Source: Amorphophallus konjac (taxonomy: Eukaryota > Streptophyta > Magnoliopsida > Alismatales > Araceae). Taken from it: 64,000 bases of DNA. A model generated the notes under the pieces. It did not search any database and had not been told where the DNA came from. It saw only the letters and a list, made by a program, of their open reading frames with translations. A program made the position numbers and the translations under genes. The stretch is from contig CM040124.1 in assembly GCA_022559845.1 (NCBI GenBank), positions 66,053,491-66,117,490 of the forward strand, in the 5' to 3' direction. Below, in pieces: positions 10,890-21,360 of this stretch (the stretch's first letter is position 1; each line of letters starts with the position of its first letter).

Positions 10890-11851
10890 CAAATCAAATT
10901 TCTTCTACCTTGGATGCAGATGAAGATCCTAAGAACTCATCAAATGTCCAAGCTAAGGATGAACCATTGAAGGCAATATCAAGCAAAAATGAGGAAGATG
11001 AGGATCCTACAATTGAGACACTGCAAGAATCACAAGTGCAGCATCCTGACTTGCCCAGTTCTTCCACATTTCTAAAGGATCATCCAGCTGTGAACATCAT
11101 AGGTAATTTGGAGGATGGGGTAAAAATAAGGTCCTCTCTAAGGCAAGTAGAAGAGGAAGATTTGATGGCTTTACTTTCACAAGAAGAGCCCAAGGACATT
11201 CATGAAGCTCTTCAAAATGAATCATGGATTCAGGCTATGCATGAAGAGCTGCACCAGTTTGAAAGAAACGAGGTGTGGACTCTCGTGCCGCGTCCTAAGA
11301 ACCATCCCACTATTGGAACCCGTTGGGTTTTCAGAAACAAGCTAAATGATGCGGGATTGGTTGTTAGGAATAAGGCCCGGCTTGTAGCCAAGGGGTACAG
11401 CCAAGAGATGGGCATTGATTTTGATGAGTCCTTTGCACCGGTTGCTAGACTTGAAGTAGTCCGGATCTTACTGTCCTACGCTTGCTCTTTGAACTTTAAA
11501 TTGTTTCAAATGGATGTTAAATCTGCATTTCTTAACGGTTATATCAAGGAGGATGTTTTTGTAGATCAGCCTCCAGTTTTTGAAGATTCCAAACATCCAT
11601 GACATGTGTATAAGCTCCAAAAGGCCTTCTACGGACTAAAACAAGCACCAAGGGCATGGTATGAATGGCTTACCTCATTTCTGGTTGAAAATAGGTTCAA
11701 GAGAGGTAAGGTTGATCAAACACTTTTCACAAGGAAATCAGGTAAGGACATTTTAGTAGTTCAAGTGTATGTGGATGACATTATTTTGGAGCTACCAATA
11801 ATGCCTTATGCGATGAATTTGCAAAGATTATGTAAGGAGAATTCGAGATGA
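10890..11851 (+). pseudogene. pol: Copia pol, part 2: reverse transcriptase, element B
   Basis: This covers the acidic linker and the RVT_2-type reverse transcriptase: [43 protein letters not shown], the first catalytic Asp in [11 protein letters not shown], then LKQAPRAWY and the YVDD box near 11770. A TGA at 11600-11602 interrupts the fingers/palm region, consistent with a C-to-T change of an Arg codon. A one-base loss just after YVDD (about 11785) shifts the rest to another frame. The enzyme cannot be made from this copy. Confidence 0.85.
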
Positions 11852-12723
11852 GCTTAATGGGGGAGCTGACTTTTTTCCTTGGATTACAGGTGAAACAAAC
11901 TTCAGAAGGAATCTTCATCAATCAAGCCAAATATACTATGGAACTGCTGAAGAAATACGGGATGGCGAAAGCAAAACCCATATCAACTCTCATGGCCACC
12001 ACCACAAAGCTGGATAAGGATGAAAATGGTAAAACAATAGATTCTACACTATTTCGAGGTATGATCGGATCACTACTGTACCTTACAGCTTGCCGCCCTG
12101 ACATTCAATTCAGTGTATGTCTCTGTGCCCGTTTCCAGTCATGCCCTAAAGAATCTCACTTATCAGCTGTTAAACGCATTTTTAGATACCTTATTGGCAC
12201 AATAGATTTTGGCTTGTGGTTTCCCATCGGTAGTTCTTTTGATTTAATTGCTTATACCGATGCGGATTATGCCGGGTGCATTGTAGATCGTAAAAGTACA
12301 AGTGGGTACTGTCAGTTTCTTGGCGGGTGCCTCGTTTCATGGGCCTCTAAGAAACAACATTCAGTAGCTCTCTCAACGGCCGAGGCTGAATATGTAGCCG
12401 CCGGAAGTTGTGGAGCCCAAGTACTTTGGATCAAAAATCAATTGCTTGATTTGAATGTTGAAGTGGATTGTGTGCCGATCTTATGTGATAATACGAGTGC
12501 AATTAATCTATCTAAAAATCCTGTTCAACACTCCAGAACCAAACACATTGACATTCGGCATCATTTTCTGAGAGATCATGTAGGCAAAGGGGTCTTTGAG
12601 TTCAAGTTCATTGATACACTTAACCAACTGGCTGACATCTTCACAAAACCCCTAAATCAGGATCAATTCAATAAAATTAGGAGAGAACTTGGCATGTGCA
12701 AGGGTGAGGGCATACGTACTTAG
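11848..12723 (+). pseudogene. pol: Copia pol, part 3: RT thumb and RNase H, element B
   Basis: The frame resumes after the frameshift with SLMGELTFFLGLQVKQ, the end of RT. Copia RNase H follows: AYTDADYAGC (first Asp), ALSTAEAEY (Glu), LCDNTSAI (Asp) and the terminal HIDIRHHFLRDHV. All are intact in sequence. It closes with the usual IFTKPL...LGMC tail and a TAG after 12720. The part itself is well conserved; only its link to the upstream RT is broken. Confidence 0.85.
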
Positions 12724-13523
12724 GTCTGCACTAGGTTGATTTCTTTTGGGTAGATTTTGTGAGATGCATGCATTGTGTGTGTTTTATTTCTATTGTGTAT
12801 GACAATACCTAGCATGTGTGCTTGTACTTATATATATATTTACACACTTCTTCCTTGACACATTCCTAAGACTGAATACTCCTTGACAAATAAATGTGGA
12901 CTAGTGATCTAGTGTTCTAAGCAGTCTCGAAACAGGGGATTCCGTAGTCGACTCATGCTTGATATCATTCTTGGGTTAGCAAAAGAAAAACACAAAAAAA
13001 GAGATATAAAAAAAGGGAAATATGATTTTGTGAAAATGGGGGAGTCCACAGGGTCATGGAGCCCACTTTTATCTCTGAGGTCGCTGGCTAGACTCTTTTC
13101 CTCTCGGGGTCAAAAATGGGGTTTCTATGCCCCAGCGGTCGACCGCTGGCTTCGTGCCGGTCGACCGCCAGCGGCGAACCGGCCCGGTTCAACCCGTCCG
13201 AACCCCAACTTAAGGGGGTTTCTCCCCTCTTTCTCATTCTTTGCATCCATTCTCTCTCCCTACTCCATCTAACCCTAGCACATCCCATTCCCATCTTCTA
13301 AGCCCTAAAAACCCCCCATCTCCTCTCTCCGCACACGATCCGGCCTATTGTTCTCCATTTCGGAACGACACCTCGCCGGCGTTCGTGCGATCTTGCCACC
13401 CTTCCCTGAGTTCCAGAGCATGAAGAAGGTGTTCTTAGTCCCTCCCGGTGTCTCTCTCTCTCTCCATCCCAAGGTAGAGGTTCTACCTTTCAAGAGGATC
13501 ATCTCCGGGTTTCTTAGTCTAAA
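12724..13523 (+). other. Spacer between pol and third ORF of element B
   Basis: 800 bp without a supported gene. It holds a palindrome pair (13132-13167) with the same core as the LTR sites. A pyrimidine-rich stretch (13210-13340) with CTAACCCTAG resembles a plant 5' untranslated region. Pol and the third ORF are in different frames across it, so stop suppression as in soybean SIRE1 would not join them here. Confidence 0.6.
13132..13167. promoter_or_regulatory. Internal palindrome pair upstream of third ORF, element B
   Basis: CCAGCGGTCGACCGCTGG (13132-13149) is a perfect 18 bp palindrome, and CGGTCGACCG (13158-13167) follows 8 bp later. The core equals the U3 palindromes of the same element. 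A second, internal promoter for the third ORF is one explanation, but this is inference. Confidence 0.55.
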
Positions 13524-14900
13524 ATGGCACCTAGAAGGAGTGCTCGGCGTCTTCTCCAAGGGGAACCTAGTGCTCGGAGACGTGAAGCTCCGGCCGCACC
13601 ACCACCACAAGCTCCGGCACCCAGGTTACCTCCAAGAACTATCATCGACCCCCGTCTTGTCGATTTTGAAGAGATGAATGAAATCCTGCCCGACATTTAT
13701 ACAGTTTTCTCAATGCAACCGGGATGGCTTTATTTTGTCACTATATACAATCGGTACTATCCCTATCTAGTACAACAGTTCTATGGTAATTTGGTTGACA
13801 GAAATGGAAGGTTGTACACAATGGTTTAGGGCATTGAGATCCGCATTAATTCAGAACTATTTAATCGTGCCCTAGGTGTTTCTTCCCATGGTGCAGACAT
13901 GAGTTTTGGGCATGGTGAGGTTGAGGCAAGTTTTATTGCCATGACGAGCTGTGAGTTTGTACGTGGTGTGAGTGACCTAATTGAGCTCAATGCCAACCAC
14001 TTTCCCGCACTGCAACGGGTTCTCCATCATATGTTTACTACACTCATTTATCCCAAGAGTGGCAGCCGAGACGAAGTGACTGAAGTGCACCGATTCCTGT
14101 TCTATCATGTTATGAATGGCGAATTAGTTGATATGTGATGGCTTATGACTCAACTGATAAGTCAATGCCGTACACATTTACGGAGGTCCCTGCCCTATGC
14201 TTCTCAACTCACTGGAGTTTTCACTTTTGTCGGGGTCCCATTGGAGGGTGAGCAGTTTGTTCTGGTCTGCCATGATGACATTTATAATGAGCATAAGATT
14301 TTCTCCGATATGGGATATTACCGTGCAGCAAACGGCGAAATTCGTCGTGCTGTCCCAGTTTATGGGGAAGAGAATGACAGTGAAGAAGAGCAAGAACAGG
14401 ACCAACAGCAAGATCACCAAGATGCACCTGCACCAGTCCATCCCGAGGATGTGCCTCCTCCAGTGGATCTTCCTCCACCACCGCAGTACTTTCATGGGGA
14501 GTCTTCCACTCAGGGTGCTGGGCATCCCACTTGGGGGGACTATGAGACTCTAGACAGGAGTCTTTTAGGCATGGAAACCCGCATTGACTCCTCCCTTGGG
14601 CGTTTGGACTCTTTTATGGATACCATGACTGGACGAATGGACTCCTTCACTCATGCTCTGGATGATCTTTCTACCCACATGGCCACTCTCTATGCCAGCC
14701 ATGAAGATAACCGTGAAGCCTTCCGGCTGACCAACCAATCCCTTCTTGTCATCCGTCGCCAGCTTCTTCATCATGATGAAACTCTGCATGACATTGCGGA
14801 CCGTCTCCCTCGTGCTCCTGCTCCTGCTGGTTCCCCCCATGTTGATGGTGCCCCGGATGGTGTTCATGGCGAGGAAGCTGAGGATCACCCTGCTATGTAG
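13524..14900 (+). pseudogene. Third (envelope-position) ORF of SIRE-type element B
   Basis: About 459 codons in one frame from ATG 13524 (MAPRRSARRLL), broken by TAG at 13827-13829 and TGA at 14136-14138; both fit single C-to-T changes. It starts with a basic, Ala/Pro-rich region, followed by a folded-looking domain (IYTVFSMQPGWLYFV ... ELFNRALGV ... FPALQRVLHHMF ... IYPKSGSRDEVTEVHRFLFYHVM). This is of the kind annotated 'putative plant transposon protein' in SIRE/Maximus elements. Then come an acidic Glu/Gln/Pro-rich linker and a probable coiled coil (about 14540-14790). I see no signal peptide and no clear membrane segment, so calling it an envelope protein is by position only. Its function is unknown. 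Confidence 0.7.
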
Positions 14901-15473
14901 CTATTCTCGAGTCACTAGTGTCCCTTTTGTCCACTTTTTGTATCCCTCCCCACTCCTTTTTGTTGATGTCAAAGGGGGAGAAGTAGGCTATTAGGCTTAT
15001 ATATGCTATGCGTGTTTGCCTGCTTGCATGCATGTCTGTCTCTTGCATTGTAGTTTGAGCATGTTGGTTGCATTTTGGTTGTATTGCATTAGTGGTTTGC
15101 ATTTAGTGGTTGCATTCCCTCGTGTGTCGAGTCCCTTTTCACCTCTTGCATTCAGTGTACCCTGTATTGAACTAATGAGAATGAATGGAAGAATGCACTC
15201 CTTGAATTTACAAGATTGGCTCTCTCCTCTCTCACTTCTTTTCAATGTGGCAAATAAGTATTGAATGGCTGGTATGGATATGTTGAAGTGTTTGTGTTGG
15301 AAGTGATATGTCGTGCTGAAATGGAAGTGTTGAATGCCTTCAAATCCTGAGTTCAACATTTCAACTTGATGAATTTCAACTGAATTTCAAATGTGATTGA
15401 CTTCGTTTTGAAAACTCGCTCAAAAGCACAATGGTTTGAACATGTGAATTAATGCCTAGTTTTTGTCATCATC
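14901..15473 (+). other. 3' untranslated interior of element B
   Basis: About 570 bp between the third ORF and the polypurine tract. It is T/G-rich with repeats of TTGCATT-type words, and I see no gene in it. Confidence 0.5.
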
Positions 15474-15487
15474 AAAAAGGGGGAGAT
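15474..15487 (+). other. Polypurine tract, element B
   Basis: AAAAAGGGGGAGAT directly before the 3' LTR start TGTTGAAC. This is the plus-strand priming site typical of SIRE-type Copia elements. Confidence 0.9.
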
Positions 15488-16925
15488 TGTTGAACATATC
15501 CGAGTGATTTTGATGATAACAAAACCAAGACATTTATCTCCTACGGACCTTGTATTAGAACGAAGTTTCATGCTTTAAACCATCAAGTTTCACCCCATTT
15601 CAACTTAGTGTTCATGAATCCTTCCATGTGTTAAATCGAGCCTAAACGAACTTGTAATCAACTATAACACAAGCCCATTTCAAGCATCGAACCTATGGAC
15701 AGTTTCAAGTGGGCTAACACTTGATTTTTGTAGGTTTGGAGATTGGCGGTCGACCTGTGGACCCTTGGCGGTCGACCTGAAATCACAGCATTGAAATTAA
15801 GCAACCTGTAAAACTGGCGGTTGACCGCCAGGACCCTAGCGGTTGACCGATTTTTCCAGCAGCCAAATGGCTACAGGAATGCTCCTAGCGGTCGACCGCT
15901 GGCCTCTGCAGGTCGACCGCCAGCCCCGAGCTGCCCATAATTGTTGACTTTTTGTCACTTCGAGAAAAGCCATCCCTCTTGGTATTGTTTAATCCCTAAG
16001 CAACCAAACCCTCCAGAAATTGTGGATCTGGTCTGGGGGAGTCCATGGACCATTCAAAGTCTATAAAACATATACAAGAGGGTTAAGAAAACCCTAATGC
16101 TCAAGGTGGATCAAGGAGGCTACCAAAGAGGAAGAGAAGGGAGCTAGCACTGTAGACGTGAACAGTGCTCCGAGAAGAGTTCTTCATCCTTCTTCATCCA
16201 TTCAAGTGAAGATCAATCCAAGGGATCAAGCTGCATCCAAAGCATTCGTCATCCACTAAGGGGGAGCAAATCAAGATTCCTCTCTTGTGTTCTAATTTCA
16301 TATTTTCTCTTGAGCTTCATTTGTGATTCTTGTAATCGTTAAACATTTCAGTGTGTGTGGATCTTCCTAGATCTGTGTGTGTGTGTGTGTGTGTTTAATC
16401 TGTTGTAGTTTTGTGTGTGTTAAGGTGTTCTTACACCTTCGCGGGAGCTCTCTTTCCCAGTGTATGTGTGTGTGTGTCTGATCTTGTAACACTTTACAAG
16501 ATAGTGTGTGGATCCTCACTGTCGGTGAGGGGTGGACGTAGGTTGCCGTTGTGGCATCCAAACCACCTTAAAATCGCTGTCTCTTTGTGGTTTGTTCCTT
16601 ATCTCCTATCCCCCTTCTTGCATGCTTGTAGATCTAGATTATGTGATTTCTTTCAAATAGATCTTTCGGTATATCAAAAGCTGGACTCGGACTGACAAGG
16701 TCATTCTTGCCGGAAAGATAACAGTTTGCGTGAGTGAATCTATGGATTTGTTAACTCCGCCTAGTACCAAGGGTTATTGTAGTGATTAATTTTGATAGAT
16801 CTAGTTTATCCTGCTCTTGGTTCATTGTGTCCTCACATAATCGTAAAATTGAGTATAGTTTGGTTAAAATCTTGTTATCACCCAATTCACCCCCCCTCTT
16901 GGGTGCCATTGATTGCGAGACTTCA
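15488..16925 (+). repeat. Element B 3' LTR
   Basis: 1438 bp, TGTTGAACAT to GAGACTTCA. Its palindromes (15735-15925) are better preserved than in the 5' LTR, with GGCGGTCGACC twice where the 5' LTR has degraded forms. The TATA box is at 16062-16068. Confidence 0.92.
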
Positions 16926-16930
16926 TAGTG
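16926..16930. other. Target-site duplication of element B, right copy
   Basis: TAGTG, one transition from the left copy CAGTG at 6230-6234. Confidence 0.8.
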
Positions 16931-17705
16931 TTCTGTGTCTGTCTAGGTCTTTTCTAAGGTTTTCTACATGTCTTCGTAGGCCTTCACCTTAGGCCTTGTT
17001 CTGTGTCAACGGATCCGTAACTCCTGACTTTGTGAGATCAGGGTTCGCCCTTCTATCGTTGTTTGGAGTAGCTTAGGGAGCCGTGCTTTGCTCGGTAGCC
17101 ATGTTCTCGTTCTTTATGGGTTTGCTTTTCCCTTTTCTTTTAGATGCTATACTCCTACTCCTCTGGCTTTCTTTTACAACTTTCTAGTTGTAGTTTAGCT
17201 TTTCCTGCTTTACTACTACTGCTGTTTTAGCTGGTGTTCCGTGTTACTACTTTATTTTTCAGTGGGGATCCGCGTGACCCCTATTGAGCCAGTGACACGA
17301 GACTCACCCCTGCTTTTCAGGTGTGGTCGTCTCTGCTTCCTTCGCGGTTCCTGGTGTGGCGTGTTCGTAGTTACCAGCGGTACCTACATCGGGCTTCCCC
17401 CGACCTTAGTGTACGTTTTTCTTTCTGTTGGATTGTACTTATCTTTCCTTTGGACTGGACTCTGGTATAATGTTTAATCTAAACTGTTAAATAAAAAGTA
17501 ATTTTATTTTTGCTACTTTAGCAAACCTGATTAATGAAATATTATTGCTTACTGTTATATCTGGGGCTTTAATGTACTACACAATAATCCTTTTATCCCT
17601 TCGGAGCTTTACAGCTCTTGAGAGGCTTCACGGGTTCCAAGTGGTATCGGGTTTACTCGGTAATCCTATCGGGTATATCCGGTATCCGGAGTTCGGGTCG
17701 TCACA
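16931..17705 (+). repeat. Element C left LTR, piece 2 (3' end)
   Basis: This matches 22545-23313 of the right LTR. It ends in GTCGTCACA, followed after two bases by TGGTATCCGATT, a decayed tRNA-Met primer site starting at 17708. Small ORFs here are also present in the right LTR copy and have no recognisable product. Confidence 0.85.
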
Positions 17706-19735
17706 GGTGGTATCCGATTGTTGTTGTGTGAAGCACATGGGAATCTGAGGTATACAGAGTCCTAAGTCCTGAGTCCTGAAAGTCCATTATAGTCTTTCGC
17801 TGGCTTAGGTTTTCTGATTATTTGTCGCATTGTTTCCGTGTGATGTCTTGTGCATGCTATGTTAGCACTGTACGAGATGGTTTTGCTCTTGTCAGGATGC
17901 GACGGGATGCTCCTTTTCATCGTGGTGTTTGTCTCGATCGTGTTGTACTTGGCAGAGTTCGTCGGAAGGCTTGAATCTGCAGTACATTGTTCGAGATTTC
18001 TCCGTGGTTTGTTCAGGTGGCTGGTGACTTTTAGAGGTGTTGTGATGGCCATGCACATTCATATATTGTTTTGGTTGTCCCAGCTTGTGTCTGTGCAGCT
18101 CCTGAGGTGTTTCGCTTCTGTTGAAGTGAGTGCTTTGTTGCCTCGATTGAGAAGATGCTCAAGCGAACCGAGGATTTTCCTTCCTAGTGAGCTACTGTTA
18201 GTGAGCTTGATTCTTCTCATCCCGTTTGGTGGAGTCTTTTCGAGGTAAGCCTTAGAAGTGCTATCTTAGTGAGACCTTTGCCATGTATCTACTTAAGTGT
18301 GGACTGTGTTAATGTTGAGCCTGGTCTGCCTCTCTATTCTACGGTTGCTTGGCTTTGGACGCAGTTTTGTGTTAAGAGCCGTTGTGCACCGTGTTTGTCG
18401 TGCCGTGTCTGACGGTCGATGTGTTGTGAAGGCTCATTTATTATTTTAGGACATAAGGGTAAGCTGAGATTAGCCTTTCTTTATGCTTTGTGCTAAAGCT
18501 GGTGCTCTTCTTGATGTGCACTTAGGCTACTTGTGATTGGTTATTAGTAGGATCAGTACTCGTGGCATGTTATATTGTAGTTCCGTGAATTGCGATCGCG
18601 CCGAGTGGGTGCTGAGATGCGGATATCGAGGTATTCTGATGCCTGTGTGTGTTGCATGAGTGCGCAGTGGAGGCGTGTGGGCTGATAACCCACAGGTCGA
18701 GGATCGTTGGTTGTAAGATTTTGGCCAGTCAAGAGAATTACTTTTCTCGATGTAACTTCATCTTGGCTTCTTGTGCCTTGATGTTGTATGTTTCCGTGCT
18801 GTTGTTCTTGAAAGCATTCTGGTGTTGGCACTAACATTTGTGAGTATTGGGGAATCTGTCGGCATTTCTACTGATTGAGTACCCTTCGCTTCTATGTAAT
18901 TCTTCTTGGGTGTTGCGTTCTCGGGATGTGATCGTGGTCCTTGAGATGCGTTTTCCTGAGATTGTTGTCGTTCTTGTTGTCGTGGGTCTTTTTTTGGTGA
19001 GCTGCTCGATGCATGACTAATCCATTGTAGTCGTGTGCTCAGCTGTTGTTGTGCCTTGATGTGACCCAGCTTGCAGTTGTGTTCCGTGGTTCTGTGTTCA
19101 GTACGGAGCTGGGATTCTGCAAGTGTTCCTGCTGTTGTCGTTGTCATTTTGTCGTTGTTTCCCTGTGATTCTGTCTTAGCATCGTGTGGACCATGATCTT
19201 GTCGGTTAGTTGTGATGTACTCTTCTTTCCTGGTAGAGTTAGCATGCAACTCGATCAGATGTAATATCTGAGTGAGGACTGACTTGATTATGTTTGTGGT
19301 CTAGTGCTTTCGTTGGCGTCCTGTGTGCCAGGCTTTCGTTGTTGCCCTTGGCACTGGAGCCGATGATGTCGAGCTGTCAGCTGAGAGGACTATGCTTCCT
19401 TGTTTAAGCGGATGCTTGCCGTGTCTGTCGTTTTGTTTGCCCGATAGCCGTTGCCGTGGCATGAGTCGTGTCTCCTTTCCTGTGAGACGTAAGCGACATT
19501 GCCTTGCTTCGAAGGTGTCAGACTTGTGTTCACTTGTGTGCCATGCTCGTTCTGTGGATCAATTTGCCTTGAGATCTAGAATGTGAGCTTGTAATTATGG
19601 TCTGGCAGTGTTCCTCTGAATTATATTTTTTGAGATTCGTGTTGTTTCAAGTTGTGTCTTGGGGTTTGTTCTTCCCTGCTTTTTCTTGTTCGCTCCTTTA
19701 ATTTTGAGGATGAAATTTCTTGAAGGAGGGGAGGT
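17706..19735 (+). other. Non-coding interior of element C
   Basis: About 2.0 kb from the decayed primer site to the polypurine tract GAAGGAGGGGAGG (19722-19734). The plus strand is strongly T- and G-rich, so the minus strand yields long Gln/Thr/His-rich frames (for example 18758-19249) that look like composition artefacts. I find no gag, protease, RT or integrase motif in any frame. The stretch GAGGATGAAATTTC before the polypurine tract resembles the end of chromovirus pol genes, so the interior may be a shrunken or replaced gypsy interior. Confidence 0.6.
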
Positions 19736-20024
19736 TATAATACCCTGACTTCTTATCGAATCTTTCGGATCCTTATCGGAGTGCTTTCGGATCGCTTTTG
19801 TGGGTCCCGAGTTGAGTTTTATGATCTGCATGGGTTTTTCTCCCGTACAAGTTATGGAACCATGTGGTGAGTTTATTTCTCAGTTCATCGACTCAAGGAC
19901 GCTACAGTTGCGATGTACTCTTTAAGAGGATCGTTTCGGTTATTTTTACGTATTTTCTGAATTAGTGGATTTTCGACACAAAAATCAGAATTTCAGAAAG
20001 TAGGAAAATTTCTAATTTCTTTTC

Positions 20025-20032
20025 TATTTAAA
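20025..20032 (+). promoter_or_regulatory. TATA-like box in element C LTR
   Basis: TATTTAAA about 290 bp into the LTR, followed by CT-rich sequence typical of plant LTR start sites. The corresponding left-LTR segment is outside the window, so conservation cannot be checked. Confidence 0.45.
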
Positions 20033-20823
20033 CCTTTTCACCCTCTCTCCTCTCTCATTCTCACCCTTACTTTCTCTCTCTCGTTCTCTCTCCTCTCTGG
20101 TCCTCTCGGCGCGGGGCGCACGACTGTGGCGAGCTGGCTGAGGCGGGAACGCGATGGAGTGAACCTGGAGCGTGATGGAGTGGCGGATTGAGCTTGGCGT
20201 GGCGTGATCCCTCTGTAGATTCAAAGCTGGTGTGGTTCGTTGGTTTCACGGTTTTCGACACGGTTTAGTCGCTTCGGCGCTCGAAATCTTCAGGGAGACG
20301 GATCACCTACTTCTCCTCTACGTTCCATCGCAGTTTCACATAGAACGGTGCATGTACCAGTGAGTTTCATTCAATTTTGGGAAAAGCATGCTCGGGGGGT
20401 GTGCATCGGGTTCGCCGGAAAACGACGATGGTTTTCTACTTAGTTAGTTTCATTGTGACCCCCAGCATGTTAGCGATCCAGATCTGCTGTTATTATCGCG
20501 ATTGGTCATCATTTGGGGCCGGTACGAGCCCGGGAACCCCGATGACCCAATTAGGGTCGATTCGATGGATTCGCCCATTTCTTGTGATTGAGTTGTTGCA
20601 TGTGTCCCTTCCGGGCTGTGGAAGGTGTTTTTCGTCGATTAAGACTGTTTCCCCTTCGTTTAGACGCTAACGGGGCGTGGAACGGCCGAGATCGGCCATT
20701 CCTCCAGTTTTCCGCCGTAGCATGCTGGCGGTCGTTCCAGAGACTGCCTCTTGTCTCTGGCGGCCCCACGGTAGACCACCACACTCCGTAGTGTGTCGGT
20801 TAGTTCAGGTCGGTTTAGGCTGG

Positions 20824-21360
20824 CGGCCTAAACCTAGACCACCTCTTGCCTCTGGCGCCCCTATGGTGGTGTGCCAAGCTCAGTGGTTCCTCGATATTAG
20901 TGTAAGTCGGTTTGAGTCTTAGCAGTCTTACGATAAACCGCTACTTGCTCTAGCGGCCCTTTATTAGATCGCTATGGGTCATTGACGTAAGTCAACGGGT
21001 TAGGTCGGTTTGGGCTGGCGGCCCAAGCTTTGACCGCCAACGTGCTGTAGCGCTCCTTCCTTAGGTCGCTACGGTTCGTTTGACCGAATCAAGGATCTAA
21101 GTCGGTTGGCCTTGGCGGTCCAACCTTTGTGCGTCTCTTTTTTGTAGCGCGCCTTTCTTAGGCCGCTATAGTCCGTTTGTCTTATGTCAATAGGTTAAGG
21201 CGGTTAGTGTGGAGGTTTACTCTTAAGCTACCTAGTCCGTGTAGCGGGTCTATATTAGACCGCCTTGGTGGTTTGACCAAATAGGTCTGTTCAGGGTTGA
21301 CTATGTTTAGCGGCCTAACCCTTGACCGCTACAGTCCCCTAGCAGCCCATTCTATGACCG
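20824..21360 (+). repeat. Array of 18 nt inverted-repeat units in element C LTR
   Basis: Nine units of exactly 18 nt fit CGG-YC-N8-GACCG with some decay. They start at 20824, 20954, 21019, 21051, 21116, 21148, 21245, 21311 and 21343. Examples are CGGCCCAAGCTTTGACCG (21019-21036) and CGGCCTAACCCTTGACCG (21311-21328). Most are embedded in TAGCGG...CCGCTA or GGCGG...CCGCC, so the arms extend beyond the core. The middle eight bases differ between units. Confidence 0.8.

Larger units (their letters stand above)
6235..16925 (+). mobile_element. Element B: SIRE/Maximus-type Ty1/Copia retrotransposon, full length, decayed
   Basis: LTRs at 6235-7678 and 15488-16925, a tRNA-Met primer site at 7681 and an A-rich then G-rich polypurine tract at 15474-15487. 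Gag, protease, integrase, reverse transcriptase and RNase H follow in Copia order (integrase before RT). A further ORF lies between RNase H and the 3' LTR, the place of the envelope-like ORF of SIRE1. The large gag with two zinc knuckles and a coiled coil, the 1.4 kb LTRs and the third ORF together identify the SIRE lineage. At least two frameshifts and several stops interrupt the reading frames. Confidence 0.93.

Noticed and set aside
13524..14900. Third ORF of B as a true viral envelope protein
   Set aside because: No signal peptide, fusion-like segment or clear membrane anchor is visible; only its position supports the name.
17850..18248. 132-codon hydrophobic plus-strand frame in element C, possible membrane protein
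   Set aside because: The hydrophobicity follows from T-rich codons; not recognised and not part of any retroelement gene order.
18758..19249. 163-codon minus-strand frame in the interior of element C
   Set aside because: Its Gln/Thr/His-rich product mirrors the T/G bias of the plus strand; no motif and no sign of a start context.
20824..21360. CRISPR-like array
   Set aside because: Units are short, imperfect and palindromic with irregular gaps, in a plant LTR. There are no identical repeats with unique spacers of equal length.
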